Part shown: positions 8,626-17,885 of the stretch, piece by piece
Layout: the number at the start of each line of letters is the position of its first letter
Numbering within the stretch: position 1 is the stretch's first letter
From: Rhabdobacter roseus
GTDB taxonomy: Bacteria; Bacteroidota; Bacteroidia; Cytophagales; Spirosomataceae
Reading direction: 5' to 3'
Length of the DNA stretch: 64,000 bases
NCBI RefSeq assembly: GCF_014202275.1
Contig: NZ_JACHGF010000002.1
Location: 806,001 to 870,000, forward strand
Notes under the pieces: model-generated
The model's database searches: none
What the model saw: the letters and a program-made list of their open reading frames with translations, nothing else
Told to the model about the DNA's origin: nothing
Program-made: the position numbers and the translations under genes

Positions 8626-10140
8626 ATGAAAAGATACCTTTCACTTCTCCTAGCCGGACTCGCCGGGCTCAGCAGCTGCCAGGAATCCTACCTGGACCTA
8701 AAGCCTACCGACCGCTACACCGAGCAGAATTTCTGGCAAAACGAGGAGCACGCGCTGGCCGGTCTCAACGGTACCTACCGCGCCCTCACCGACGACTTTC
8801 TCTACGGCTCGGACTCACCCTTTTTGCTCGAAGCGCTGTCGCCCAATGCCTACAACTACGGCAATACCAAAGGCTTCAACATCATTGCCAAGGGCAACCA
8901 CGACGCCAACAATTCCAGCGTGATCAACAACCGCTGGGGCTCCAACTACCGGGGCATTGGCCGGGCCAACAACCTGCTGGCCAACCTGGGGCCCATTCCG
9001 ATGGACGAAGCCCTGAAAAAACGGATTCGGGGCGAGGCGCTGTTTCTGCGGGCTCTGTTTTACTTCGATCTGCTGAACCTTTACGGCGGGGTACCTTTGA
9101 TTTTGGATAGACCCCTGCTGGAGCAAGGTACCTACCCACGCAACAGCGCCGACGAAATACGTACGCAGATCCTGAAAGACCTGGACGAAGCCGCGGCTTC
9201 GCTCCCCCTTTCGTTCACAGGAGCCAACAAAGGCCGGGCCACCAAAGGTGCCGCCCTGGCCCTAAAAGCCCGGGTACTTCTCTACCACCAGCAGTGGGCC
9301 GCCGCCGCCGAAGCCGCCAAGGCCGTGATGGACCAGGGTACCCACCAGCTTTTCCCCGACTACCGCGGTCTTTTTTACCTGGAAAACGAAGGGAATGCGG
9401 AGGTCGTTTTTGACGTGCAATTCAAATTTCCGGAGGTGGGCAATAGCTACGACATCAATTTTCAGTTGTACGAAAATTCGGTTCCCCTGCCCGATCTGGT
9501 CAACGCCTACCTCATGACCGACGGAAAATCCATTACGGAGTCGCCCCTCTACGACCCGGCCAAGCCCTACGAAAACCGCGATCCGCGCCTGAAGGCAACC
9601 ATCATAACACCCGGCAGCCAGTTTGCCGGTGCGCCCGTGACCGCGACGACCTTCGTCCAGACGGGTTTTTCCCAGAAAAAGTACTCCGTTTATAAAGACG
9701 ACGTCAAACCGGTCGAACTTCTCACCAGCGGCAAATCGGAGCTGAATTTTATGTACATTCGCTACGCCGACGTGTTGCTGATGTACGCCGAAGCCAAGAA
9801 CGAAGCTAGCGGCCCGGACGCCTCGGTGTACGAAGCCCTCAACAAAATAAGAACCCGCGCCAAAATGCCCCCGGTGGCCGAAGGGCTTTCCAAGGAGCAA
9901 CTGCGGCAGGTGATCCGCCACGAGCGGCGCATCGAGCTGGCCGGGGAGTCGCTGTACTACCACGACATCCGTCGCTGGAAAATCGCCGAGAACGTGATGA
10001 ATACCAACCTGTACAACCACCGCAACCAGGTCATCGACTCGCGGGTGTTTAACGCCTCGCGTGACTACCTCTGGCCGATTCCGTCGGTGGCCATTCAGAA
10101 CAATCCGGTGCTGGCTCAGAACCCCGGCTACGGAAAATAG
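8626..10140 (+). CDS. SusD/RagB-family nutrient-binding outer-membrane lipoprotein
   Basis: 504 residues with a lipoprotein signal ending LSSC (Cys near residue 18). The N-terminal SusD-like region has the typical YLDLKPTDRYTEQNFW and an alpha-helical TPR-like body (GEALFLRALFYFDLLNLYGGVPL). The C-terminal RagB/SusD domain includes YIRYADVLLMYAEAKNE and HERRIELAGESLYYHDIRRW. It caps the SusC barrel and binds the incoming glycan. A strong terminator follows at 10155, which separates susCD from the sulfatases unless there is read-through. Confidence 0.95.
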   Translation: MKRYLSLLLAGLAGLSSCQESYLDLKPTDRYTEQNFWQNEEHALAGLNGTYRALTDDFLYGSDSPFLLEALSPNAYNYGNTKGFNIIAKGNHDANNSSVINNRWGSNYRGIGRANNLLANLGPIPMDEALKKRIRGEALFLRALFYFDLLNLYGGVPLILDRPLLEQGTYPRNSADEIRTQILKDLDEAAASLPLSFTGANKGRATKGAALALKARVLLYHQQWAAAAEAAKAVMDQGTHQLFPDYRGLFYLENEGNAEVVFDVQFKFPEVGNSYDINFQLYENSVPLPDLVNAYLMTDGKSITESPLYDPAKPYENRDPRLKATIITPGSQFAGAPVTATTFVQTGFSQKKYSVYKDDVKPVELLTSGKSELNFMYIRYADVLLMYAEAKNEASGPDASVYEALNKIRTRAKMPPVAEGLSKEQLRQVIRHERRIELAGESLYYHDIRRWKIAENVMNTNLYNHRNQVIDSRVFNASRDYLWPIPSVAIQNNPVLAQNPGYGK

Positions 10141-10154
10141 GCATGTCTGACGGA

Positions 10155-10213
10155 AGGGCTGTTTCAAAAAGTTGGCCATTGGGTTTCCCCTTTTGAAACA
10201 GCCCTTTTTTTAT
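10155..10213 (+). terminator. Rho-independent terminator after susD
   Basis: 15-bp perfect stem (AGGGCTGTTTCAAAA at 10155-10169 with its complement at 10191-10205) followed by seven or more T residues. It starts 15 bases after the susD stop and ends just before the sulfatase gene. Confidence 0.85.
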
Positions 10214-10228
10214 TATTTCAAAGTACCT

Positions 10229-11716
10229 ATGAACAAGTTCGTTTCCTGCTTCCTCCTTCTCCTTACCGCTCTCCCGCTCTGGGCGCAAAAAAGTACCCAA
10301 CCCAACATTATATACATCTTCGTCGATGACCTCGGCTACGCCGAACTGGGTAGTTACGGACAAACCAAAATCCGGACACCCCACCTCGACCAACTGGCCC
10401 GGGAAGGGATGCGGTTTACCCAACACTACGCCAGTACGCCGGTCTGTGCGCCTTCGCGCTGTCAGCTGCTCACGGGCAAGCACAGCGGCCACTCCTACAT
10501 CCGGGGCAACTACGAGCTCGGCGGGGCCGCCGACTCCCTGGAAGCGGGCCAGATGCCCCTGCACGCCAACGCCTTCACGCTGGGTCACCTGATGCAGCAA
10601 GCCGGGTACCGCACGGCCTGCATCGGGAAGTGGGGACTGGGTATGCACAATACCACCGGCAACCCCAACCGCCAGGGCTTTGGGTACTTTTACGGGTACC
10701 TGGACCAAAAACAGGCGCACAATCACTACCCTACGCACCTCTGGGAAAACGACCGCTGGGATACGCTCCGCAACCCGGTCTTCGACGTACACCGGCCTTT
10801 CCCTAAAAATATTCCCGAAGACGAGGCCTTTGCCTACTACCGGCAAGGCCAGGACTACGCCCTGGATAAAATGGCCGAAAAAGCCCAGCGCTTCATTGCC
10901 GAGAGCAAACCCAAAGGTACCCAGCCGTTCTTCCTGTACCTCACCTTCACGGCTCCGCACGTGTCGCTGCAAGCGCCCCCGGCGGCCATCCAGGAGTACC
11001 TGGGGCAATTTCCCGAGCAACCCTACTACGGCGAAAAATCCTACGCCGCAACAAGGTACCCCCGCGCTACCTACGCCGCCATGATTACCTATATGGATAA
11101 AAAAATTGGCGAGCTCCTGGCGCAGCTCAAGGCGCAGGGGATCGACGAGAATACGTTGGTGATTTTTTCGAGCGACAACGGTACCACCTCCATGGGCGGC
11201 ACCGACTACGCCTACTTCGAAAGCGTAGGCCCGTTGCGCGGCCTGAAAATGGACGTCTACGAGGGGGGAATCCGGATGCCCATGCTGGCGCGCTGGCCGG
11301 GCAAGATTCCCTCCGGGCGGGTCACGGATCACATTTCGGCGCAGTACGACGTCATGGCTACCTTCTGCGAGCTGCTGGGCGTGCGCCCGCCCGAAACCGA
11401 CGGCATCTCGTTTTTACCTACCTTACTGGGAAAAGCCTCCCGGCAGCAACCGCACGAGTACCTATACTTTGAGTACCCCGAGCGGGGCGGGCAGGTGGCC
11501 GTCCGGATGGGCAATTGGAAGGGCGTCAAACGCGACCTGCGCACCAACCGGCAGGTACCTTGGGAAATTTACGATCTCTCGCAGGATATTTCCGAAAGCC
11601 GCAACCTGGCAGCGCAGCATCCCGAGCTGGCCGCCCGCTTTGAGGCCATCGTACAGCGCGAACACCAGCCTACCCACATCCGGGAGTGGGAATTCATCAA
11701 TCCAAAATTCAAGTAA
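10229..11716 (+). CDS. Sulfatase (arylsulfatase A-like, S1 family)
   Basis: 495 residues from the ATG at 10229, chosen because a signal peptide (to about residue 20, ending WAQ) begins there; the frame is open slightly further upstream. Metal-binding NIIYIFVDDLGY is followed by CAPSR (about residues 72-76), the sulfatase signature whose Cys is converted to formylglycine. Later motifs: GKWGLG, and FSSDNG near residue 315 (metal Asp/Asn). It is exported and probably desulfates the glycan bound by the adjacent SusCD. The next gene is a second sulfatase 2 bases after this stop. A formylglycine-maturing enzyme (anSME or FGE) is not in the window. Confidence 0.92.
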   Translation: MNKFVSCFLLLLTALPLWAQKSTQPNIIYIFVDDLGYAELGSYGQTKIRTPHLDQLAREGMRFTQHYASTPVCAPSRCQLLTGKHSGHSYIRGNYELGGAADSLEAGQMPLHANAFTLGHLMQQAGYRTACIGKWGLGMHNTTGNPNRQGFGYFYGYLDQKQAHNHYPTHLWENDRWDTLRNPVFDVHRPFPKNIPEDEAFAYYRQGQDYALDKMAEKAQRFIAESKPKGTQPFFLYLTFTAPHVSLQAPPAAIQEYLGQFPEQPYYGEKSYAATRYPRATYAAMITYMDKKIGELLAQLKAQGIDENTLVIFSSDNGTTSMGGTDYAYFESVGPLRGLKMDVYEGGIRMPMLARWPGKIPSGRVTDHISAQYDVMATFCELLGVRPPETDGISFLPTLLGKASRQQPHEYLYFEYPERGGQVAVRMGNWKGVKRDLRTNRQVPWEIYDLSQDISESRNLAAQHPELAARFEAIVQREHQPTHIREWEFINPKFK

Positions 11717-11718
11717 GC

Positions 11719-13179
11719 ATGGTTTTGCCCCAAAAGTACCTTAAGTACCTGGCGTGTCTTTTCATCCCAATCACCTTTCTAAGTACCTCGGCGCGGAGCC
11801 AGTCAACGACGCGTCCCAATATTGTCTGGATCGTTTCTGACGACCTGGGCGTGGAGCTTAGTTGCTACGGCGACCCGTACGTAGCCACGCCGCACGTTGA
11901 CCGCCTGGCCCGCGAGGGCGTGCGCTTTACCAATGCCCAGGCCGTGGCTCCCGTGTGCTCGCCCAGCCGCTCGGCGTTCATGACTGGCATGTACCCCCAG
12001 GTAATCGGGAGCCAGCACCACCGCACCGTCGACCGCCAGCCGCTGCCCGCGCCGGTGCGGCCCATCACGGAGTACTTTCGCGAAGCGGGTTACTACGTCT
12101 GTAACGGCGACGCCCGCGCGGCCCTCAAAAAGCCGGGCAAAACAGATTTTAATTTTGCCGGAGAAAACTTCTTCGACGGTTCCGATTGGAGCGGCCGCCA
12201 GCCCGGTCAGCCGTTTTTTGCCCAGGTTCAGATCTTTCAGCCGCACCGCGCTTTTCAGCACGACCCGGCCCGGCCCATCCCGTATGCCAACCTGAAGCTC
12301 CCACCCTACTACCCCGAGCACCCGCTGGCCCAGTGGGACTGGGCCATGTACCTGGAGTCGGTGCAGCGCATGGACCAGCAGGTGGGTGAGGTACTTGAGC
12401 GGTTGGAAAAGGAGGGTATTCTGGACAATACCATCATCATTTTCTTCGGCGACCACGGTCGGCCGCACGTGCGCGACAAGCAGTTTCTCTACGAAGGCGG
12501 CACGCATATCCCGCTGGTAGTGCGCTTTCCGGACCAGCGCCGGGCGGGCTCGGTGCGCTCCGAACTCATCGCCACAACCGATCTCCCCGCCACCTCCCTG
12601 GCGCTGGCGGGCTTGCCCGTACCGGCCCACCTCATGGGCAAAGACATTTTTGACCGGCGCTTCAAACGCCGCCAGCTGGTACTGGCCACCGACCGCAAGG
12701 ACGAAACCGTAGACCGCATCCGGGGCGTGCGCGAAACCCGCTACAAGTACCTCCGGAACTACTACCCCGAGCGCCCCTACATGCAGCCCAACCAGTACAA
12801 GCGCTACGAGTACCCGGTGTACCCGCTGCTTTTTGAACTACAAAAAGCCGGTAAACTCACGCCCGAACAGCAGCTCTTTATGGCCGAGAAACGCCCCGCC
12901 GAGGAGCTGTACGACCTCCAAAACGACCCCTACGAACTCCGTAACCTGGCCGCCGACCCCAAGTACCTCAAACACCTCCGACGCCTGCGCCAAGCCTGCG
13001 ACGACTGGGTGGCTACCTATGACCAAAGTACCTACCCGGAGCCCGACGAGGTACTTCAAAAAGTCCAGAAACAAATGGATACCTACTACTCCGAGCGCGC
13101 CCGACGCCTGGGTGAACCCTACGGTACCTCCGACGCCGAGCTGCTGGACTATTGGCTGAAACAGATGAAGCAGCCTTAG
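11719..13179 (+). CDS. Sulfatase (N-sulfoglucosamine sulfohydrolase / iduronate-2-sulfatase-like)
   Basis: 486 residues from the ATG at 11719, which starts a signal peptide ending near SARSQ. Motifs: NIVWIVSDDLG (metal binding), CSPSR (about residues 78-82, formylglycine site) with SAFMTGMYP, and FFGDHGRPHVRDK near residue 240. The short form and the pattern CSPSRSAFMTG...SQHHRT resemble heparan N-sulfatase-type enzymes, but substrate assignment from sequence alone is uncertain. Two-base spacing from the preceding sulfatase indicates one transcript; two sulfatases of different type suggest sequential removal of different sulfate groups. Confidence 0.9.
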   Translation: MVLPQKYLKYLACLFIPITFLSTSARSQSTTRPNIVWIVSDDLGVELSCYGDPYVATPHVDRLAREGVRFTNAQAVAPVCSPSRSAFMTGMYPQVIGSQHHRTVDRQPLPAPVRPITEYFREAGYYVCNGDARAALKKPGKTDFNFAGENFFDGSDWSGRQPGQPFFAQVQIFQPHRAFQHDPARPIPYANLKLPPYYPEHPLAQWDWAMYLESVQRMDQQVGEVLERLEKEGILDNTIIIFFGDHGRPHVRDKQFLYEGGTHIPLVVRFPDQRRAGSVRSELIATTDLPATSLALAGLPVPAHLMGKDIFDRRFKRRQLVLATDRKDETVDRIRGVRETRYKYLRNYYPERPYMQPNQYKRYEYPVYPLLFELQKAGKLTPEQQLFMAEKRPAEELYDLQNDPYELRNLAADPKYLKHLRRLRQACDDWVATYDQSTYPEPDEVLQKVQKQMDTYYSERARRLGEPYGTSDAELLDYWLKQMKQP

Positions 13180-13363
13180 GCAGGTACCTGCCCGAGGTAC
13201 TTTAGTGAGGATAATTTCTAAATAAACGTGACTGGTGAGCTTGGCTGAATGACCCTGCCTTGACTAAGTGCCGTAGCCACGCGGTATCCATCCATAACTT
13301 GTATCTACAAGCATTTGACCGCTACTTGGCCAATCAGCGCATTATTTACGTTAAAATAAAGGA
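13179..13363. other. Intergenic: short palindrome and degenerate repeat
   Basis: GGCAGGTACCTGCC at 13179-13192 is a perfect 14-bp palindrome built on the GGTACC core and overlaps the sulfatase stop region. A 93-base diverged repeat (next entry) fills the rest. Confidence 0.5.
13267..13359 (+). repeat. Diverged repeat, copy 1 (pair with 19041-19133)
   Basis: Aligns without gaps to 19041-19133, 66 of 93 bases identical by hand, and both copies keep an in-frame TAA at the end. Similarity extends about 20 bases further upstream (15 of 21). Substitutions are spread evenly over the three codon positions (9, 8, 10), so it is not maintained as protein. Another frame here reads HAVSIHNLYLQAFDRYLANQ, which is partly conserved but broken by stops in copy 2. 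Probably a decayed mobile element or gene remnant. Confidence 0.55.
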
Positions 13364-13795
13364 TTAGTTGGTCGATTGGCGGGAGAAGCCGATCAGGAGC
13401 GCGCCGCCGATCATCAGCAAAATACCGACGATGACCTGCCAGTTGAGGCGCTCTTTGAGAAAAAATATGGCGAACGCAACGGCAAAAACCAGCGACAGCC
13501 TTTCCAGCGAGCTCACCAGCGAGGCATCACCCAGCTTGAGGGCCCGAAAGGAAAAAAGGGATGAAAGCGTAGTGGCAACACCCGCCCCCAGGAGAAAAAA
13601 CCAGGTCTTTTTGTCGATGCTGGCAATCTGAGAAGCCTCTTTTTGCCATAGTACCGCCGTCCAGGAAATGAGTAGAATCAAAATGGATTGTAGCGCAAAC
13701 GCCAGGGTCGAGTTCATATTTTTCACCCCAGCCTTGGAAAGTACCACAGCCGCACCAGCCGATACGGCGGCCAAAAGAGCAAATACGATCCACAT
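13364..13795 (-). CDS. EamA-family (DMT) small transporter
   Basis: 143 residues, about five hydrophobic helices, with the EamA pattern (FRALKLGDASLVSSLERLSLVFAVAFAIFFLKERLNWQVIVGILLMIGGALLI). Full-length EamA transporters carry two such repeats in about 300 residues; one-repeat proteins of about 140 residues are a recognised bacterial type and probably dimerise. The substrate is unknown. It is divergent from alaS with a large hairpin between them. Confidence 0.8.
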   Translation of the reverse strand: MWIVFALLAAVSAGAAVVLSKAGVKNMNSTLAFALQSILILLISWTAVLWQKEASQIASIDKKTWFFLLGAGVATTLSSLFSFRALKLGDASLVSSLERLSLVFAVAFAIFFLKERLNWQVIVGILLMIGGALLIGFSRQSTN

Positions 13796-13852
13796 AAGCT
13801 ATTGGGTAGTTGGAGATTAAAGCGAACAAGTACCTGTAATAATAAGAAGCAA

Positions 13853-13922
13853 AAAATATAAAGCGGCCAGCACTCCCTCCTCGTTCCTGCTACTGCTCCG
13901 TCGGCTGGCCGCTTTATATTTT
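13853..13922. promoter_or_regulatory. Long perfect hairpin in alaS upstream region
   Basis: 19-bp perfect inverted repeat: arm 13853-13871 (core GCGGCCAGC) and its complement at 13904-13922, with a 32-base loop, and T-runs following on either strand. It resembles a bidirectional terminator but lies between divergent genes (EamA minus, alaS plus), where no transcript obviously ends. It may be a small mobile palindrome, the end of an unseen small RNA, or a leader element. Confidence 0.5.
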
Positions 13923-14004
13923 TTTTCTAAAAGTACCGTACCAGGCCGGGAGACAAAGTACCTTTTAGAAGGGGAACACACGCCGCCAGCGTTCATTTTT
14001 TCAT

Positions 14005-14012
14005 TAACTTTG
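14005..14012 (+). promoter_or_regulatory. Candidate -7 box for alaS
   Basis: TAACTTTG matches TAnnTTTG, 39 bases before the alaS ATG. If used, the hairpin at 13853 lies upstream of the transcript. Confidence 0.45.
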
Positions 14013-14051
14013 CGGGAATTTTCAGTAGCCGTATTCCCAACCAAGCGATCA

Positions 14052-16712
14052 ATGACCTCTCACCAAATTCGACAGGCTTTTTTGGATTTCTTCCAAAGTA
14101 AGGAGCATTTGATAGTACCTTCCGCCCCGTTAGTGGCCAAGAATGACCCCACGCTGATGTTTAATAACTCCGGCATGGCGCAGTTCAAAGACTACTTCCT
14201 GGGCAATGGTACCCCACCCGCCCGGCGCATTGCCGACACGCAAAAATGCCTGCGGGTGTCGGGCAAGCACAATGATCTGGAAGATGTGGGCTTCGACACC
14301 TACCACCACACCATGTTCGAGATGCTGGGAAACTGGTCGTTTGGTGATTATTTCAAGAAAGAAGCCATTACCTGGGCCTGGGAACTGCTCACGGACGTGT
14401 ACCAACTACCCAAGGACCGGCTGTACGTGTCGGTGTTTGAGGGTGACGCCAAAGACGGGGTACCTTTCGACCAGGAAGCCTGGGATTTGTGGAAACCCAT
14501 TGTGGGCGAAGAACGCATTATTTTGGGGAATAAAAAGGATAATTTTTGGGAAATGGGGGATACAGGCCCCTGCGGGCCCTGCTCGGAAATTCACGTGGAC
14601 CTGCGCCCGCAGGCTGACGTGGATCAAGTACCGGGGAAGTCGCTGGTCAATAACGATCACCCGCAGGTCGTGGAGATCTGGAACCTGGTCTTCATGCAGT
14701 TTGAGCGCAAGGCCGACGGCTCGCTCATCCCGTTGCCCGCCCGACACGTGGATACCGGCATGGGCTTCGAGCGCCTGTGCATGGCCATTCAGGGCAAGAT
14801 GTCCAACTACGATACCGACGTGTTCCAGAACACCATTCAGGTGATCGAGACATTATCGGGTAAAACCTACGGCAGCGACGAGGGCCCTTTTGCCCGCCTG
14901 GCCGACATCGCCATGCGCGTTATTGCTGACCACCTGCGGGCGGTGTCGTTTGCCATTACCGACGGCCAATTACCCTCCAACGTCAAAGCAGGCTACGTGA
15001 TCCGCCGTATTTTGCGCCGGGCCGTACGCTACGGGTACTCGTACCTGGGCTTTACGGAGCCTTTTCTCCACCAGCTGGTACCTACCCTGGCCGAGCAGTT
15101 CAAGGACGTTTTCTCCGAACTGAAAGCCCAGGAAGACTTTGTGTCCAGGGTGATTCTGGAGGAAGAGCGTAGCTTCCTGCGCACGCTGGAGTCGGGCCTG
15201 AAGCGGCTGGATGTGATCACGGCACACCTGACCGAAACCCAGCAGGATACCATTGCCGGGGACGAGGTGTTCGAGCTCAGCGATACCTTCGGCTTCCCCG
15301 TCGACCTCACCGCGCTCATTGCCCGCGAAAAGGGTTTCCAGATCGACGAAGAAGGTTTTCAGAAAGCCCTGGCCGAACAAAAAGCCCGCTCCCGGCAGGA
15401 TGCCGCCAAGGAAGCCACCGACTGGGTAGAGCTACGCGAAAGCGACGGCGTGGAGTTTTTAGGCTACGACATGCCCGAAACCCACAGCCAGATCGTGAAG
15501 TACCGGAAGGTGAAAACCAAAACCGGTGAAGAGTACCACATCGTACTGGATCGTACGCCCTTCTACGCCGAAATGGGCGGACAGGTAGGTGACACCGGTA
15601 CCCTAGAGTGGACCGTGAACGGCCAGCCGCAGGAGGTAAAGATTGTGGATACCAAGAAGGAAAACGACCTGTTTGTGCACATCTCGCACGATAAAAACCT
15701 GGACGAAGCCCTGACGCAGGCGGAGGTAATATTGGCGCGCATTAATACCGACCGCCGCGAAAAAATCATGGCCAACCACACGGCCACGCACCTGATGCTG
15801 TCGGCCATGCGCGAGGTATTAGGCAGCCACGTGGGGCAAAAGGGATCTTTCCTCAACGACGAGGTACTTCGCTTCGACTTCTCGCACTTCGCCAAAGTGA
15901 CCGACGAAGAGCTTCGGCACATCGAAGACCGGGTGAACGAAAAAATACGCGAAAATATCCCGCTCGACGAACGCCGCAACGTACCCATCCAGCAGGCGCT
16001 GGAGCTGGGCGCTACGGCTACCTTCGGCGAGAAGTACGGGGACTTTGTGCGGGTCATTGTTTTTGATCCCGCCTTTTCGCTGGAACTGTGCGGAGGTACC
16101 CACGTACCCGCCACCGGCGAAATCGGGCTGTTCAAATTCATCTCGGAAGGCTCGGTATCGGCCGGTGTACGCCGGGTAGAGGCCATCACCGGTGAGAAAG
16201 CCCTGGCGCTGATGCGCCAGCAGGAAGAAACGCTCCTGCGGCTCCGGGATTTGCTCAAAGCTCCTAAAGATGTGGTGAAAGCCGTAGAAAGCCTGCTGGA
16301 AGAGCGCACGGCCCTGCAAAAACGCATCGAGGTACTTGAAAATGAAAAAATACAGCAGCTCAAAACGCAGCTCATGGGTCGGGTGCAAACCGTCAATGGA
16401 GCGAACCTGATCATAGAAAAAGTAGAAGTACCCACGGCTGACGCCCTGAAACAGCTCGCCTACGCGCTGCGCCCGCAGGTAGACAACCTCATAGCGGTAC
16501 TTGCCACCGACATCCAGGGAAAACCCCAGCTGGCCGTGTACATCGCCGAAGAGTTAGTGAAAGAAAAAGGCCTGCACGCGGGCCAGATTGTAAAGGAGCT
16601 GGCCAAGGAAATCCGGGGCGGCGGCGGCGGGCAGCCCTTCTTTGCTACCGCTGGAGGTACCGACGCCAGCGGACTGGATCGCGCGCTGGCCAAAGCATCA
16701 AGTCTATTTTAA
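14052..16712 (+). CDS. alaS: Alanine--tRNA ligase
   Basis: 886 residues from the ATG at 14052 (MTSHQIRQAFLDFFQSKEHL); the open frame upstream of it has only a TTG. Class II catalytic domain in the N-terminal 240 residues, with FNNSGMAQFKDYFLG and the typical TGPCGPCSEIH. The editing domain has HTATH (HxxxH, near 575) and CGGTHVPATGEIG (CxxxH, near 680), which bind zinc and clear Ser/Gly-tRNA. A C-Ala domain with GGGGGQPFFATAGG ends the protein. It is a single-copy essential type of gene and carries about 18 GTACC/GGTAC words, showing that the word is present even in core genes. Confidence 0.97.
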   Translation: MTSHQIRQAFLDFFQSKEHLIVPSAPLVAKNDPTLMFNNSGMAQFKDYFLGNGTPPARRIADTQKCLRVSGKHNDLEDVGFDTYHHTMFEMLGNWSFGDYFKKEAITWAWELLTDVYQLPKDRLYVSVFEGDAKDGVPFDQEAWDLWKPIVGEERIILGNKKDNFWEMGDTGPCGPCSEIHVDLRPQADVDQVPGKSLVNNDHPQVVEIWNLVFMQFERKADGSLIPLPARHVDTGMGFERLCMAIQGKMSNYDTDVFQNTIQVIETLSGKTYGSDEGPFARLADIAMRVIADHLRAVSFAITDGQLPSNVKAGYVIRRILRRAVRYGYSYLGFTEPFLHQLVPTLAEQFKDVFSELKAQEDFVSRVILEEERSFLRTLESGLKRLDVITAHLTETQQDTIAGDEVFELSDTFGFPVDLTALIAREKGFQIDEEGFQKALAEQKARSRQDAAKEATDWVELRESDGVEFLGYDMPETHSQIVKYRKVKTKTGEEYHIVLDRTPFYAEMGGQVGDTGTLEWTVNGQPQEVKIVDTKKENDLFVHISHDKNLDEALTQAEVILARINTDRREKIMANHTATHLMLSAMREVLGSHVGQKGSFLNDEVLRFDFSHFAKVTDEELRHIEDRVNEKIRENIPLDERRNVPIQQALELGATATFGEKYGDFVRVIVFDPAFSLELCGGTHVPATGEIGLFKFISEGSVSAGVRRVEAITGEKALALMRQQEETLLRLRDLLKAPKDVVKAVESLLEERTALQKRIEVLENEKIQQLKTQLMGRVQTVNGANLIIEKVEVPTADALKQLAYALRPQVDNLIAVLATDIQGKPQLAVYIAEELVKEKGLHAGQIVKELAKEIRGGGGGQPFFATAGGTDASGLDRALAKASSLF

Positions 16713-16754
16713 AAGTACCTTTTTTTCCTATCCCAGGTACCTTTCCTGAGGGCC

Positions 16755-16789
16755 AAATCCCTTCTTGCTTTCGTGAGAAGGGATTTTTG
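16755..16789 (+). terminator. Rho-independent terminator after alaS
   Basis: 11-bp stem AAATCCCTTCT (16755-16765) with its complement at 16776-16786, running into TTT and further T-rich sequence. It lies 42 bases past the alaS stop. Confidence 0.8.
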
Positions 16790-16969
16790 TTTCTTTTTGA
16801 CAAAACTACGCTGGGTAATTTTCGCCCCACAATCCCTCATTATCCAACTTGCGTTTTAGTCTGCATCCTACCCCACCGTTGATTACCAAGCCATTACTCT
16901 TTTTGTTAACTTAGGTTACTCCCTTGGAATGCAAATTGAGGAGCCTGTATGAAATAATTATTTATCACT

Positions 16970-17155
16970 ATGGATACCAAAAAGCTATTCGCCATTCTGC
17001 TGACCATTTTGGGGATTGGAGGGCTGGTATATACCGCCGTACAAATCCTCGACAGCCAGCCGAACAGTTTCAAAACGCTACTCGTGGTCGGAATTTTGGG
17101 ACTTATCTTTTTCTCTTCGGGCATCAAGCTCCTTACCTCCATCCGCGATGCCTAA
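16970..17155 (+). CDS. Small two-helix membrane protein
   Basis: 61 residues, two hydrophobic segments (about 5-24 and 36-55) separated by a short polar linker, with a short charged tail (SIRDA). No family recognised. It lies between alaS and a barrel protein, and the 60-base gap to the next gene leaves co-transcription open. Coding is supported by the regular two-helix pattern and clean start and stop, but it remains hypothetical. Confidence 0.55.
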   Translation: MDTKKLFAILLTILGIGGLVYTAVQILDSQPNSFKTLLVVGILGLIFFSSGIKLLTSIRDA

Positions 17156-17215
17156 TTACCTTTTTTCGCAGCCAGTACCTTCATTATTTTACACTTTACC
17201 TATCTGATTTTTTTT

Positions 17216-17854
17216 ATGAAAAAACCGCTCTTTATACTTGTCGCTCTGCTGGGTACTTTTCAAGTAATGGCCCAGGAAAATGTATCCATTGGCCCCATGG
17301 TGGGCGTTTCGATCGCCAACCTGCGCGGCGACGTAGCCAATACCGACTGGAAGCCCGGCCTGACCGTCGGTGGCTTTTACAATTATAGCTCCCAAAGCGG
17401 CTTTGGTTTTACCGGCCAGCTACTCTACACGCAAATGGGCGCACACATCAATAACAAGACCAACCAGGTCAATCTCAACTACCTACAAGTACCTCTCTTT
17501 GCTACTTTTTACTTTGGTCGGCTGGGGAGCTCCCTGCGTCCTAAGATATTTCTGGGGCCCACGGCTAACTTCCTGCTCAATGCCAAAGACAAAGACGGCA
17601 ACAACATCAACGGCGACAGCAACAACCGAAACTACCGGACTTTTGACTTAGGCCTGGCGGCGGGTGCGGGGCTCAACTACCAGATGCAGAATAAAATCTG
17701 GCTTAATCTGGACGTACGCTACGGCTTAGGGTTGCTGGACATTACCCGTACGGATGCCACCACCATCATGAACAACAACTGGGGTATCAACCTGGGCGTG
17801 AGCTTCCCGCTAGGTACCTATGACCGCAACAGCGGGCGACTAAGGACGAGGTAG
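17216..17854 (+). CDS. PorT-like outer-membrane beta-barrel protein
   Basis: 212 residues. Signal peptide to about residue 20 (QVMAQ). Then alternating strands typical of the Bacteroidota outer-membrane barrel family OMP_b-brl: VSIGPMVGVSIANLRG, GLTVGGFYNYSSQSGFGFTGQLLYTQMG, YLQVPLFATFYFG and LGLAAGAGLNYQM. It is about the size of an eight-stranded barrel. Function is unknown; related barrels serve gliding and secretion or are structural. A strong terminator follows. Confidence 0.8.
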   Translation: MKKPLFILVALLGTFQVMAQENVSIGPMVGVSIANLRGDVANTDWKPGLTVGGFYNYSSQSGFGFTGQLLYTQMGAHINNKTNQVNLNYLQVPLFATFYFGRLGSSLRPKIFLGPTANFLLNAKDKDGNNINGDSNNRNYRTFDLGLAAGAGLNYQMQNKIWLNLDVRYGLGLLDITRTDATTIMNNNWGINLGVSFPLGTYDRNSGRLRTR

Positions 17855-17885
17855 TTTGACCGCGCCCATAGGATCCAAAAAAACG

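Noticed and set aside
10049-11332. 427-codon minus-strand open frame
   Set aside because: Antisense to susD and the first sulfatase; no recognisable protein features.
13267-13359. IS5-type transposase C-terminus
   Set aside because: One frame reads ATRY/DTRY as in some IS5 transposases, but the rest does not follow the family and substitutions are codon-neutral, so naming an IS family is not justified.
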